From assembly GCF_000372725.1 (NCBI RefSeq), contig NW_005199274.1, positions 462,578 to 526,577 of the forward strand: a stretch of DNA of 64,000 nt, read 5' to 3'. Below the pieces are notes generated by a model, which had not been told where the DNA came from, did no database searches, and saw only the letters and a list, made by a program, of their open reading frames with translations. Below are positions 1 to 10,999 of the stretch, in pieces. The position numbers and the translations under genes were made by a program. Each line of letters opens with the position of its first letter. The stretch's first letter is position 1. This DNA comes from Emiliania huxleyi CCMP1516. Lineage: Eukaryota; Haptophyta; Isochrysidales; Noelaerhabdaceae.

Positions 1-237
1 CGACGGGTCACCGGATTTGCCACAGCTGCTCTGCGGCGTCGCCATTGATCCCGGGTACACTGTCGGCACGCGGCAGGGCTGTGCCGCGACTCGCATCAGG
101 CCACCATACTCGTGGGCGCTTAATTTGTGTCTAGAGCGCGTGTCCTCTGTCCCTCTTCACCGGGTCCAAGCCGCCGGCTGCTCACTTCCGGTTCCGCGTG
201 TGGGGCTGCGTTGGCTACTTCAAGGTGCACAACCCTA

Positions 238-660
238 TCACCAAGATGGCTGATCGCGCAGTGCGTGGCCAGGCAGGTCGAAGCACGTGTCAAGGTCTCC
301 CAGTGCGAGCCAGTCGAAGCGGCCCCACAGTGTGCGATTGGCAAGGGCGACTTGACGGAGGGCCCTATTGTCTGCCACGTGGTTGCCGCTCCATTCTCCC
401 TGGAGGTTGCTCAGCTTGTCCTGTGTTTCCACGTACCACAGATTGTGGTACGGGTCATCGGTGTCGCTCGAATGCAGCTGCGGCGTCCTCGATGGCAGCC
501 AGCTACTCCATGCTTCATCGATTATGATCGGCGACGGCCCGATGAGGCTGACGGCGATGCGCATGGAGGCGTGAGATTGAACGTGGGCCAGCCATGGAGG
601 ACGGTCCGCAGAAAGTTGCCGGCACCCTGTGGGCAGAAAGTTGTTGAGGGTGTCCTCGAG
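238..660 (-). CDS. Possible glycosyltransferase fragment
   Basis: On the minus strand the open frame reads like part of a real protein: a stretch around ANRTLWGRFDWLALGDLDTC resembles the region around the acidic metal-binding motif of fringe/galactosyltransferase-type enzymes, where FDW..lgDDDT is usual. Here the motif reads GDLDT, so a canonical DDD is missing. The frame begins inside a dispersed repeat (family C, near 645-712), has no convincing start, and stops at 238, before the rest of such a domain. It could be one exon of a gene running off the left edge or a remnant cut by the repeat. The opposite strand is also open but its product has no recognisable features. Confidence 0.3.
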   Translation of the reverse strand, partial: LEDTLNNFLPTGCRQLSADRPPWLAHVQSHASMRIAVSLIGPSPIIIDEAWSSWLPSRTPQLHSSDTDDPYHNLWYVETQDKLSNLQGEWSGNHVADNRALRQVALANRTLWGRFDWLALGDLDTCFDLPGHALRDQPSW

Positions 661-712
661 CACTTGAGCACTGGATAGGGTCGATCCGCATGGTACGGGA
701 CCCCTCGATCCG
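645..712 (+). repeat. Repeat family C, short copy
   Basis: Matches the copies near 12.8, 32.2, 41.7 and 57.5 kb over the core GGATAGGGTCGAT(T)CCGC, TGGTACGGGACCCCTCGAT. It stops after that core here, so this is a truncated copy. Confidence 0.7.
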
Positions 713-1418
713 TGACTTCGCGAGGTCTTCTGTGCGGCGAGCGGAGGGCGCTCGTCGCAGAAAAATGTGGTGGGCGGGCTCACACCGCTGCACCTCTTTT
801 GCCGGGACGACACGGAACAACACACAGCGACACAGCACAACAGACAGCACGCTCTGCCACTGCGCCGGCCCATTTGCGCGTTCGACGGAGATGTCTTGCG
901 GCTTCGGCGCTTCGTCGTCGTTCACGGAAGGACGCTGGGTTCTCGACGAGGGCGGCGGCGACAAGGGGTCGTACGACATGCGGAGAGTCTTACAACGATC
1001 CGTCGACTTGCCGGCGTCTCTGCAAGGCGGCGTTACTTTGCTACGTCCTACGAGCCGCATGCAGACTCGAGGAGACCGCACACATGCCGATTGTTTTTGA
1101 GCTATAGCCTTCGATGTTATGAATGAAACTAGAGTTAGGCCCTTGAAGGGGCCCGCCCCCAATGGGGGCGGGGTTGAATGGGCTAGCGCTGGCGTGGCGT
1201 TGACATGAGCACGAAGTTGCTAATGTGGGGTAGACGAACAAAAAGTAGGGTTGAATTCGTCCACGTAAGGCTTGGGGAGTGCTTGGGGTGGCCTCAGGCA
1301 TCCCCAATGGAGTCGCAGCGGTGCCCCCCCGCCCCCCACCCCCCGACTAAACAGATTTTGACGATTTGCGAACCTCGAAGCCTGTTCGTTTTTGAACATT
1401 GAAGAAAGGCATACGGTA
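713..1418. other. No recognisable gene
   Basis: Several overlapping short frames exist, none with recognisable domains or introns. Around 1140-1180 there is a GC-rich palindromic stretch (GGGGC runs facing GCCCC runs). I see nothing else. Confidence 0.5.
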
Positions 1419-2573
1419 CTATCGGGCCACCGGTGTCGGGTCACCAGTACTAAACAAAAATTCGACACTTTGGTGAGAGCATGCAGTATTGTGGCATATC
1501 ATGTCACATAAGGTCAAGCTTGACCGCAGAAGCATCAAGAAGCGGATACTCCAGCTCGACTGTGCCGGCAACGCTGCCTCCTCACGCCGGCCGGCTGCCA
1601 GCAGCCGTCGCGGCCCGTGGCGTGCACCAGAGAGGGAGAGAGAGTCCGCGTGGCTCAGGCCGGCCAGAAGGTGTGTGGCGACGGCACCGTGGCAGGAGTG
1701 CGGAGAAGAGCTTGCCGAACGCGAGCAGCGGAAGGCCGAAGTGTGCCAGCGCAAGAGCCTCGCGAACGGGTGCAGAAGGAGCTCGCCGTGACACGATGCC
1801 GGGCGGTGGTGGTGCTCTGGCGGCTGTGCACAGTGGGAAACGTCAGGCTGCAACAGGGCAGCACGATGGTCGTGCCCCGCTGCAGCCTGGCCTGACATGC
1901 ACAGGGCGAACAGAGACGGGACTATCGCCTGGCGCTCGTCTGGGCAAATTTTGACCGCCGCCCGGCTCGCAACGAGCACGCAGCGACAAAATGATGACCG
2001 TGTCGAAGTTGAGGCTGGTCGAGAGGAAGAGGCTGCCGTGCGAGCCGGCAACTGGCTGGCTCGGCGTGGACAGCCGGCGGCGACTTTTTGCCGAAGAGCG
2101 TGCCTGCCGAAGAGCGAGTCTGACTCAAAGTGCACGGAGTGGGCGCCGCCGACCGTCGGGAGGAGTCCGATGGGTGCCAGGACGATCCAGAGAGCGATGA
2201 AGGCGCAAATTGCGCCGCCGAAACCGGCGGTAGAGGCCAGGCAGTGCGCGTGGGCCGGTCGGGCCACGTCCCGGGGCGAGCGATCGAGGGCCGCGGGGCT
2301 CGCCCCGTCGGCCGAGCGGTGCGAACGGCCGGTCGCCCGCTTCGGGTTGGACCCGCCGGGCGGTCCGGCGGCGGATTGCATGGCCGGGCGGGCCTCCGGG
2401 AGGCAGGCGGGGCCGTGACAGGGGCAGGGCAGAAATTCCATTCGGAGAGCGTGTAGCGCGACCCCTCTGCTACTTTCAATGATAGGGACGCCTTGACTTC
2501 GCCTGGGGTCCATGCCCGAAGCCCACCCTGTGAATGTAGAAGGTAGCCATCCATGGTTGCATAGTCGGCTCAA
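1419..2573 (-). CDS. Long uncharacterised open frame, doubtful
   Basis: A 384-codon minus-strand frame. Its N-terminal end lies in the tandem repeat at 2489-3317, so the start cannot be trusted; an internal ATG near 2440 is possible. One segment (IALWIVLAPIGLLPTVGG) would make a membrane helix. The rest is rich in Ala, Ser, Arg and His, as antisense frames of GC-rich DNA often are. I recognise no family. The opposite strand and a third frame are also open over long stretches, so this may not be coding. Confidence 0.18.
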   Translation of the reverse strand: MSRLCNHGWLPSTFTGWASGMDPRRSQGVPIIESSRGVALHALRMEFLPCPCHGPACLPEARPAMQSAAGPPGGSNPKRATGRSHRSADGASPAALDRSPRDVARPAHAHCLASTAGFGGAICAFIALWIVLAPIGLLPTVGGAHSVHFESDSLFGRHALRQKVAAGCPRRASQLPARTAASSSRPASTSTRSSFCRCVLVASRAAVKICPDERQAIVPSLFALCMSGQAAAGHDHRAALLQPDVSHCAQPPEHHHRPASCHGELLLHPFARLLRWHTSAFRCSRSASSSPHSCHGAVATHLLAGLSHADSLSLSGARHGPRRLLAAGRREEAALPAQSSWSIRFLMLLRSSLTLCDMICHNTACSHQSVEFLFSTGDPTPVAR

Positions 2574-3317
2574 TTATAGTCGGGATTTAAAGCTCAATTG
2601 CACGCGCGCACAAACACCCACTCATCCCGGGAGGGCAGGGAGGGACACACAAAATTCACTCACACGTTGGCGAGGGACCGCTCAGCACGATGGTAGAAGG
2701 GGCACAACGAGTCGGTCCACCAACGTTTGTGGCGGTCGGTAGAGCGGACCACAAACAAGTAACGCTCATTAGTAGAAACTTACGGGAGTTTACTTGGAGA
2801 CCCCGCCCGGCGGCAATCGCAAGATCCCCTCGTGCTCGTTGAGGATAGCCGCCGTAGGCCCAGCCCGTTGATCGCCGTGGACCACCTCCGGCGGTCAAGG
2901 CAACTTTATCTAGAGCCTGCTCTAGAAACCATCGCCTTGACTTCGCCTGGGGTCCATGCCCGAAGCCCACCCTGTGAATGTAGAAGGTAGCCATCCATGG
3001 TTGCATAGTCGGCTCAATTATAGTCGGGATTTAAAGCTCAATTGCACGCGCGCACAAACACCCACTCATCCCGCTCGCGCGTGACGGCGAGCTAGAAAGA
3101 AAGGGGGACGAGTATGGTGAAGAATAGATGGCGTCTTCGTGGACTCCAGAAGGTAGTAGAAACTTACGGGAGTTTACTTGGAGACCCCGCCCGGCGGCAA
3201 TCGCAAGATCCCCTCGTGCTCGTTGAGGATAGCCGCCGTAGGCCCAGCCCGTTGATCGCCGTGGACCACCTCCGGCGGTCAAGGCAACTTTATCTAGAGC
3301 CTGCTCTAGAAACCATC
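2489..3317 (+). repeat. Tandem duplication of a two-part unit
   Basis: Segment a (2489-2631) recurs at 2933-3073, and segment b (2771-2932) recurs at 3155-3317, both nearly identical, giving the order a-x-b-a-x'-b with different spacers x. Segment b ends in a perfect hairpin, TCTAGAGC-CT-GCTCTAGA. No coding or RNA identity recognised; on the minus strand b is open in frame in both copies. Confidence 0.85.
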
Positions 3318-5640
3318 AAACAAACGCAAGGCGGACAACCCGCACATCGCTCTCGGGCCCACAGACATCCCGCACACCCGCCGCCCCCGCGCGCGCCCGC
3401 CCCGGCCGCCGGGAAAAAGGCAAAGGGGAGTGACAGTTTGTTTGGGAAGGAAAAGTCGAGAACCTCGCACTCCACATGTGCGAGAACGCAGGGTAAATGT
3501 AGAATGTAAGCCGGATGGCTCACAGGCCACCTCTCGCGCCCCGAGCTGACCATCTACCGCACTCACTGTGTGCTCTAAGTGGCTGAAAAAACAATCAATT
3601 GTTTTTGAGCCCCTACGCCCTCGGGACGCGCACCGCGCTACTGCTCCCGGGCCAGGGGTGTAAGGGAACACACTAGGGCACACCAGGGCCGGTCTAGCCG
3701 GCCTTATCCCGCCCACAGCCTTCGAAAACGCACAAAAATCGCACCGCCGGAGCCGCGGCGAATCGCCGCCGGAGGCCGCGTGTCGCGCCACCGACGGCCG
3801 CACGTCGAACCCCCGGCTCCGCGCCGCTGCTCCACCGCGCCGGCCATCCAGCGCGCACCCCCCAAGCTGCTGGTGCCCTCTTAAAGGGCCACAAAGCCTC
3901 GAAAGGAGCCGTCGACCGTCACCTAACAGAGGGGTGTCAGCCCCGGGCTCGCCGCTCTTGCGAGCGGTCGGCGGCGTCTAGGGCGGAGCCAGCGGTAGTA
4001 GCGGTGGTGCCGGCGTGTGCCGTGACGGAGGGGGTGGCGGCGGGGCGCGGACGGCGGGGTGCGGCGGCCGAGGCTCGAGCGGGGGGGCGGCAGCGGTGGC
4101 ACCATCGTCGGCGGAAGTTCGACCTGGCGGGTGAGAGGTGGGAGGCGCCGAGGGCGGAACCGCTGCGGACGCGGCGAGGTTGGAGGCGCAGAGGCCGAGG
4201 CGGCACGGGCGGCGGCGCCGACGGCACTGCAGCGCCGGTGCAGCGCCGGGGAGGGCGGCTGAGGTGGCGCGGACGGCGGTGGCGAGAAGGCGGGCGGAAG
4301 CTTAGACGGGTGGTGGTGGAGGAGGAGGCGGCAAAATCACGGGCGAAGCGCCGAGGGGGGCGGCGGAGGCGGTGCACCAGCGGTGGGGAGGGTAGCTACG
4401 GCGGCGGGGTAGCGGCCAGCATCGCCAGGGGGGGCGGGCGGTGCCGCGGGTGCCGCACGGGCGGCGGCGGCCGTGCCGGTGATGGCGCCTAGGAAAGGGG
4501 AGGCGCGGGTCTGAGAGGCGGACGCGCGGGCGGGAGAGGTGAGTGAGACCACGCACGCGGCTGCGGTCGCGTCGCGCCGTGCGGGAGGGGCGCCGGCGCA
4601 ACCACGGCGGCAGCCGAGGCGGCTCATCGCGCCGTACAGAGGCTCCGGGGAGGCGCGCGGTGCGGCGGCGCACCGCTGGATCGCCGCGACAAAGTGTAGC
4701 CGAGGCGGGGCGGGAAGCGCCCGAGCCGGCCGTTGGGGCGGCGCCGACGCCGCCCAGGATGCCGTGGGCCGATGGTGCGGAGGAGCGGCCGCTCCCCCTC
4801 TCGGGGCGGCCGCAAAACCTGTGCAGGAGCAGCACCCCGAGAACGCGCCTGCTGGGGGTGAGTCGCAAAAAGTGAGATTGCGGGCCCCGCGCGGTTACTT
4901 TCTCCCTCCAAAGTGCATGTGCCTTGGGAAGGGGGTGCAAGCACACCTCCGCTACTCGGAAGATAGGGTCGTCTGACTCGATCGCGAGCGAGCGCGGGTA
5001 GACGGCGGCGTCCGCAAAGCGACGGCTCGCGCGCGACCGCGGGCTTGCGCGTCGGCCGTGCGCGGGCAGAGGGTGCTGAGGGGCGAGCGGTGGCGATCGC
5101 TCGCCCGGGCAACCCGCGCGCGGGCGGCGCGCCGCAGCGGGGAGCGCCCAGGGGCGCGGCGCGGCTGGCTGCGAGCGGGCGCTTGACATCGTTTTTGAGG
5201 AGAGATAGCCCAAAAAAATACCGCCGGATCAAGCACACAGTGGAACACTTTCGCCCCCTCGCTCCCAACCCATCCGCCTCGCCGAGCGCCGAGGTGCTGC
5301 AGAAGCGCGCGATCTCGGGCGATCTCGCGCCGCGCCGCGCGATCTCAGGCGATCTCGCGCTATCTCGGAGCCACGCCCCCTCCCCCACCCCACCCCCCCC
5401 CCTGAGCCCTGGCCTCGACACCTCGACACCAAAGGGAATGACTCCTGGCACTAGTGAGCTTGATGTCCTCAAATGTCCACAGAGTATACTGGTTGTGCTC
5501 ACAGGCTGCTCACAGGTTGTGCTACATCAACAGGGGTGCAACTGAGAGGCTGCAACTAAGGGATAAAACAGCTTTGCAACTGCTGCCCAAGTTTTGTTGA
5601 TGGGCTGCAACTGCATCCTGCCACACCTTGGACTGTTGGA
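3318..5640. other. GC-rich, low-complexity stretch without clear gene
   Basis: Dominated by CGG/GGC runs around 4000-4900. Long frames are open on both strands in several phases and encode Arg/Gly/Ala/Pro-rich sequence, which is what this base composition gives by chance. No intron pattern or recognisable motif. It may include promoter or untranslated DNA. Confidence 0.5.
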
Positions 5641-5905
5641 CACCCTAGACACCTCGACAACTCGACGCAAAACACCTTGACAACACTCGACACCCGCTCG
5701 ACACGCTCGACACGCTCGACACCCTCGACACCCTCGACACCACTCCTCGACACCTCGACACCGGCAAGCATGGTATCAGCCTCGACAGGCCTCGACAGGC
5801 CTCGACACCCCTCGACACCCTCGACAAGGCCTCGACACCTCTACCCCTCGACAGCAGCTCGACACCCTCGACATCAGGCCTCGACACCTCGACACCAGGG
5901 CTCAG
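5641..5905 (+). repeat. CTCGACACC minisatellite
   Basis: Many imperfect head-to-tail copies of CTCGACACC and variants (CTCGACAGG, CTCGACACG). Spacing varies between 8 and about 12 bases. Confidence 0.85.
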
Positions 5906-6471
5906 CCCCACCCCACCCACCGCCGCGCGCACGCACGCGGCCAGTCTCCGCGTGCGCGCCGCGCGGCGGCACCCCTGCTCAAAAAAAGGAAAACGGTCTG
6001 GTTGGAGCCACGGGGGCTCACGTACTCGCTCGGAGCGCCGCCTCACTTTGCGCCACTTTGAGGCGTTGAGCCCGCGGCGGTGAGGCGGCGCCCCGCGCGG
6101 CTCGTTCATCGCCCTCCACGCCGACCCCTGCGCGCACCGCTCATCTTGGCTCTCTCGGGGTTACTCTCGAACCCGACGGGACTATCTCCACCTGCGCCGA
6201 CAGGTTAGGTCGGCGCTGCGCCCCTTTGGCGCTTGTGTGCATGTCCCGCGTGCCCGCCTGCCAGGGCTGATGCCAAGGCCAAATCAACAACATGCCCGGC
6301 TTTTGCCAAAAAAGAAAGAAAACAGACAACCCAAGGCGGCTTTTGGGGGCCCTGGGCGTTCGCGAAACGACCGGACCGGAATTTCTTTATTTTCTTCTTT
6401 ATATTGCTGCTCGCTTCTTCGGCGTCCCAATCTTCGGGTCCCAAACTGCAGCAATCAACTGCCTCCTGTCG
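5906..6471. other. Upstream region of the PLAC8 gene with repeat A tail
   Basis: At about 6306-6340 it carries AAAGAAAGAAAACAGACAAC followed by CCAAGG, the reverse complement of the CTTT-tailed end of repeat family A. A T-rich stretch at 6385-6415 follows. No gene seen. Confidence 0.5.
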
Positions 6472-7976
6472 ATGCCAAGCGACACCAAGCCGCTACGGTC
6501 CGCGCAGGCACAAGAAAGTGTGGCCGACGCGGTCGTCGTTGCGGTGCCAGCAGTGCCCGCGACGCTGCCAGCCGTCGTCACCTTCGACGTGCAAGCCACC
6601 GATGAGAACCTGGTGCGCTGAAGCAGCAGGGCCGTGGGCGGAGACAGTCACCCCCCCTCCGATAGCCGCGCTTATCCCCCCCCCCCCCCTGTCCTGTCGC
6701 GCCCTCACCTGCCCACAGGGCAAATGGCGCGGCGGCAACCTGTGCGACTGCTGCCTCGACTGCGCCGTCTGCTGCTCTGTCATGTACTGCCCGTTTGTCG
6801 GCGTGGCGCAGCTGGCGCAGCGGTACTCGCCGATGCGCGGCGGCGAGAAGGTCCAAAAGTGCAAGGTGTGAGCAGTTGGGCGGCGTCCCTCGCGCACAGC
6901 CACACGCACGCTTTGGTCTCCCCCCCCCTCTCACGCACCCCCCTCCTCGATCCGCGACCCGCATGCCGCGACCTCGGCTCCCGCCGCTCCCCTCCCCCGC
7001 CCCCCCACCTCCCCACCGGCAGGTGATCGCCGTGATCCTCTTCGTGCTGTTTGTGTGCACCAGCATCTTCAGCAAGATCTACTGGGAGAACTACATCGCT
7101 GCCATTCAAGAGTTCATGCAGTCCGAGCACGAGATCCGCGGCTTCTACGTCGGCCCGACCTACGAGGACGTCCAGCAACTCCAAGCCGAAGAACACGCGC
7201 TCTGGCCCTACAAAGCGCTCGCGGGTGCCTTCTCCGCCGCCTTCTCTCTCCTGACCTGCTTCCTCCTCCTCGGCGTTCGCGCGAGGTGACGCGGGCCGGA
7301 CGCTTCCACAAGACACTTCTATCACCCGGTCCTTCTCCCTCGCGCTGCCAAACAGGGGCTGCCCCCGGGAAGCCCAACCCTGCCTCCACTTCGCACGCAT
7401 CGCCATCACACATCAAGCCCCCCCCCCCAGTCTCATACAGCCACCCCTCAGTTCAGCCGATCGCCCCCCCCTTCCCCCCCCCCCCCCTCTCCTATCCCTC
7501 CCATGACCCCTCCCCCCCTCCTTCCCATGACCCCCCCCCCTTCTCCCCTCCGTCCCTCCTCCCAAAGGATCCGCCGGCAGCAGCGCATCCCGCCCTCCTG
7601 CTGCGGCGAGGCGATGGACGACTGCTGCCTCGCCTTTTGCTGCACCCCCTGCGAGACCTGCCGCATCATGCGCGCGCCTCGCCCTCATTCCCTCGCCGGC
7701 ACTCGAACCTTCCCGTCTCGCACTTTCTCCACCACACACACAGTATCGCCCTCGCCTTCACACGACGGCGCGCGATCGTTGCCTCTCTGACAGTGCGCAC
7801 CCTCCTCCCGCCCTAGGCGCCACGCCCTCGCCACGGCCACCCCGGCCAACCAGCCACCCGCCGTCTACGAGTTTTGCTCGCCCGAGGCGACCACGCTCGG
7901 CGAGGGCGGCGACGCGATGCCGATGCCCCCCTCGTACCCTCTGGCCGCGAACGCGCCGATCGTACAGGCCGTCTGA
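6472..7976 (+). CDS. PLAC8-family cysteine-rich membrane protein
   Basis: Five exons fit without a frame break: 6472-6612, 6719-6865, 7023-7285, 7568-7675 and 7817-7976, giving about 272 residues. Exon 2 carries the PLAC8 signature (WRGGNLCDCCLDCAVCC...CPFV...AQ..) and exon 4 its second cysteine block (CCLAFCCTPCETCRIMR). Between them exon 3 encodes a hydrophobic helix (VIAVILFVLFVCTSIFSKIY) and a second one near its end, so the domain is split by a membrane insertion. Introns 1-3 are GT-AG; intron 4 appears to start with GC. PLAC8 proteins act at membranes in cell-size control and in metal or calcium transport; the substrate here is unknown. The start is the first ATG before a short Ala/Val-rich N-terminus and is less certain than the domain. 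Confidence 0.8.
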
Positions 7977-8554
7977 TCGCGCCTCGCGCAAGAGAGCTCT
8001 CCTCTCGGAGTGTACTCCCCGGGGGAGGGTTGGAGGGCTGTGAGCGAAGTGCGAGCCGATCTCAGCACTCAGGCTCCAAAACGCCCTCGCTCCCGTCTCG
8101 TTGCCACATTGGCCCGGCGTTTGCTTTCTTAATTCTTATAATATAACTTCTTTTGTTTGCCTGTGTTAGTGCTAGCACGCGTCAGTCCGCACACCTGTGT
8201 GTCGAGCCTGTCTGCTGTGAGTGAGAGTTGTGTTTTTCTCTTAAATTCTTAATTCTTTTGCCCCTGTGTGCTGACCGCTGTGACGAGAGGGGATGTATAC
8301 ATGTGTATATGACGCTTGCTTCACAGCCGGCACGCGGCACCGGCAGGCCTTCACGCATCACGGCGAATCTCGGGGCGGACGGCGCTTTCTTGATGGTGAT
8401 GAGACGAGAGGAACAGAGGATTCTACTTTGGAGGGTGAGGGTGAGGGGATTCGATTACGGCGAACCCCGCGGGTCTCGCTTCAGGTGTGTGCCGGTGAGC
8501 GGAGAGCGGTGTGTGCGTGAGTCCTGAGTGCGTGAAAATCGAGACGGACAGAGG
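7977..8554. other. Spacer between convergent PLAC8 and DPH2 genes
   Basis: Downstream of both genes. It holds T-rich stretches near 8120-8150 and 8235-8265 that could serve as 3' processing signals. No gene seen. Confidence 0.5.
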
Positions 8555-10999
8555 TCACAGGACGCCTCGAACCGTCACCGCCACCCGCTCCCCGCTCCTC
8601 GCCGTGAGCCGCGCCGCCACGCCCGCCGCGTGCCGCGGCGGCACCAACTCGGGCTCCGCCGGCGCGGCGGCTCCTCGCGCTTCCGCGCCCGCTCCCGCGC
8701 CCCCCTCCCCCGCAAAGCCCGAGGCGATGCCGGAGCGTCCCGGCCGCACCGCCGCCGGCTCATCCTCTCCGAGCCTCTGCTCGAGCCCGCGCCACGAGCG
8801 GCCGGCGAGGTGCTCCGCCCCTGAGGTGGCAGAGAGGTCGTGGCAGCCGCGCGCGACCAGCGCCCCGCCCACGGCCGCCAGCTGCGGACCCGGCCCGCTC
8901 TTTGCGGCGCGGCGCTCCTGCGCGCCCGCGGCGCTGAAGAGCCGGCCCGAGACGAGAGAGTGGTCCGGAGCTTCGTCCTCGGAGTCGCCTCCGCCGCCGG
9001 CCGCCTCTGCGGCGGCCTCTGCGGCGGTGGCGGCGGCGGCGAGGCGTGGCAGGAGGGGGGCGTAGTCGAGAACATACTCGCCGCTCCACTCGTGCGTGGT
9101 GGAGAGGGCGAGGAGGAGCTCATACGGCGTGACCACCTGCCGGGGACAGGGTCGCGGATGGGTCCCCCCCCCCCCCCCCACCCCAGTCGTGGACGCGGCG
9201 TGGACGCCGCCGTGGCACTGCGAGGACGGGGTTGCGGACGTGCCGTGGGCATGCCGTGGGCGTGCCGTGGGCGTGTCGTGGCGTGTCGTGCGGGAGGAGG
9301 GGCGGGGCGGGGCCACCGGGCGGTAAAAGTCGCGGCTGTCGACGAGGGAGTGCTCCGACGAGCCGAGCAGCACGTACGCGCCGACCTCCGTGAAGTTGGC
9401 CAGCTTGGCCTGCGCGGCACGGGGCAGCGACGCGAGGGGTGGGAGGTCAGCGGGCGGGCGGCGGCGAGGCAAAGCCGTCAACGGCGGCGTCGGCGGGCGG
9501 AGATGGTGTAAGCTGGCAACGGTGGCGCTGGCGAGAGTGGCGCAGATGCTGTGGACGCGGGCGGCGGGCGGCGGCAGCGTACCGCGTTGAGTTTGCCCAT
9601 GAGGAAGACCTATGGTGGACGTGAGTCGCGGACGGTGCGGGGCAGTCGTGCCGCGAGGTCGAACTGGAGGGGGGGGGGGAGGGGGGGGCAAGGCGTACGT
9701 AGTGCTTCCGGCCTCGCGCGCGGATGAGGCGCGTGAGTGCAGACAGCATCTCCGCCCTCCTCCCCGCCGACAGCGTCCCGATCAGCACGCCGAAGACGGC
9801 AACTTCGCGCGCCTAGTCTCGCGGCCGATCTCGGTCAATCTCGGTGCCCGACCTCGGCCCGGGGCAGAGAGGGCGATCCCGCGCGCCTTTTGCACGAGGT
9901 AGTATCGCCGCCGCAGCTGCGCCGCAGCACTGAGCGTCATGCGAGACACTCTCAAGGCGGGCTCCTCCTCGCCTCCGTCGCCACCACCACCACCGCCGCC
10001 GCCACCACCGCCGCCGCCACCACCACCGCCGCCACCACCACCGCCGCCACCACCGCCGCCGCCTCCTCCTCCGCCGTCGCCTCCGCCGCCTCCGCCGCCG
10101 CCGCCACCGCGCCCATTCTCCGCCGGGCGAGGGTCCGCCGGGTCGCACACCCACACGGGGGACGCGGAGAGGAGCACCAGCAGGTTGGACAACGTGGGCG
10201 AGGAGCAGGCACCGACATACAGCAAGCTGCATCCGTCGAGCGCGGCCCGGCTCAGCCTGCGAGGCAAGCGCCGGCCGAGCAGCTCGTCCGCGCCGCCGTC
10301 CGCGCCGCCCGAGAGCCCAACCGCCGCCGCGCCGAGCGCCTCCGCCGCCTCGGCGGCAGCGGCAGCGGTGCCGCCGCAGCTGTTTGCGGGGCCTGCCATG
10401 GCCGGAGCTGCGGCGGCGCCTCCCGACACGGCGTGGCACTCGACCTGGGCAGTGGCAACCATGGCGCCCGGGTGCGTGACGGCGAGGGCGGCGGCGAGGG
10501 CGGCCGCGGCGTGCGCGTACCGCAGCTCTGTCAGCACCAGGACGGCCTCGTCTGGAGCAAAGCTTGATCGGTAGGCGGCCGCGATGGCGGCGGGCGAGAC
10601 GGGCTCGTCGCCAAAGACGAGGCGCGCCGCGATGGGGCCGGTCGCGCCGAGGTCGACCGGGCCGTAGTGCACCAGCAGGTCGGCGCGCACGTGTTGCGCA
10701 GCCACATAGTCAAGCTGCTGGCCGTCGAACGACGTGTCCGCAAGAACAAAGAGGCTCGCACACGGCGTGCCGGCCTCGGCCGCCGTGCGAGCTACCGCCT
10801 CTTCGAGCTGCCCAAGCACACGCGGCGCCAGCCAGAGCAGCGAGTCGGGGAACTGCAGCGCGACCCGTCGGAAGCCGCCTCGCGCCACGTGCAGCGCCGT
10901 GCCCTCGATGTCCCACCCAGCGCCGTCCGCCACGGCGATGGGCGTGGTGTCGAGCTCGCGGTCGTGGATGTTGTCCGAAGACGAGAGGGTTGCCGACAT
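8555..10999 (-). CDS. DPH2: Diphthamide biosynthesis protein 2 (DPH2)
   Basis: DPH2 pairs with DPH1 in the iron-sulphur enzyme that transfers the 3-amino-3-carboxypropyl group of SAM to a histidine of elongation factor 2, the first step of diphthamide synthesis in the cytosol. Five exons, all phase 0, read in order 9887-10999, 9699-9812, 9583-9609, 9317-9409 and 8555-9136, giving about 642 residues. Family landmarks are VALQFPDSLL, LADTSF...DYVAAQHVRADLLVHYG, VFGVLIGTLSAG, FLMGKLNA, AKLANFTEV, SLVDSRDFYRP and VVTPYELLLAL. The start was set at ATG 10999. Oddities: a run of about 45 glycines, one exon of only nine codons, and loss of the usual cysteines (see findings). Intron 1 starts with GC. 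The C-terminal 120 residues are Ala/Gly-rich and poorly conserved. Confidence 0.88.
9972..10118 (-). repeat. GGN trinucleotide repeat encoding polyglycine in DPH2
   Basis: Imperfect GGC/GGT repeat on the minus strand, in frame within DPH2 exon 1. It lies in the linker before the conserved AAQLRRRYYLVQKA segment. The complementary strand would read polyproline but lies antisense to the gene. Confidence 0.85.

Noticed and set aside
4004-4492. Gly/Arg-rich frames around 4-5 kb
   Set aside because: Open in nearly all phases because of CGG-rich composition; no domain, intron or start context.
5641-5905. Regularly spaced repeats, as in a CRISPR array
   Set aside because: Units are 8-12 bases without unique spacers, and the window is eukaryotic; this is a minisatellite.
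9939-10574. Plus-strand polyproline frame resembling a cell-wall protein
   Set aside because: It is the complement of the polyglycine tract and conserved exon of DPH2.
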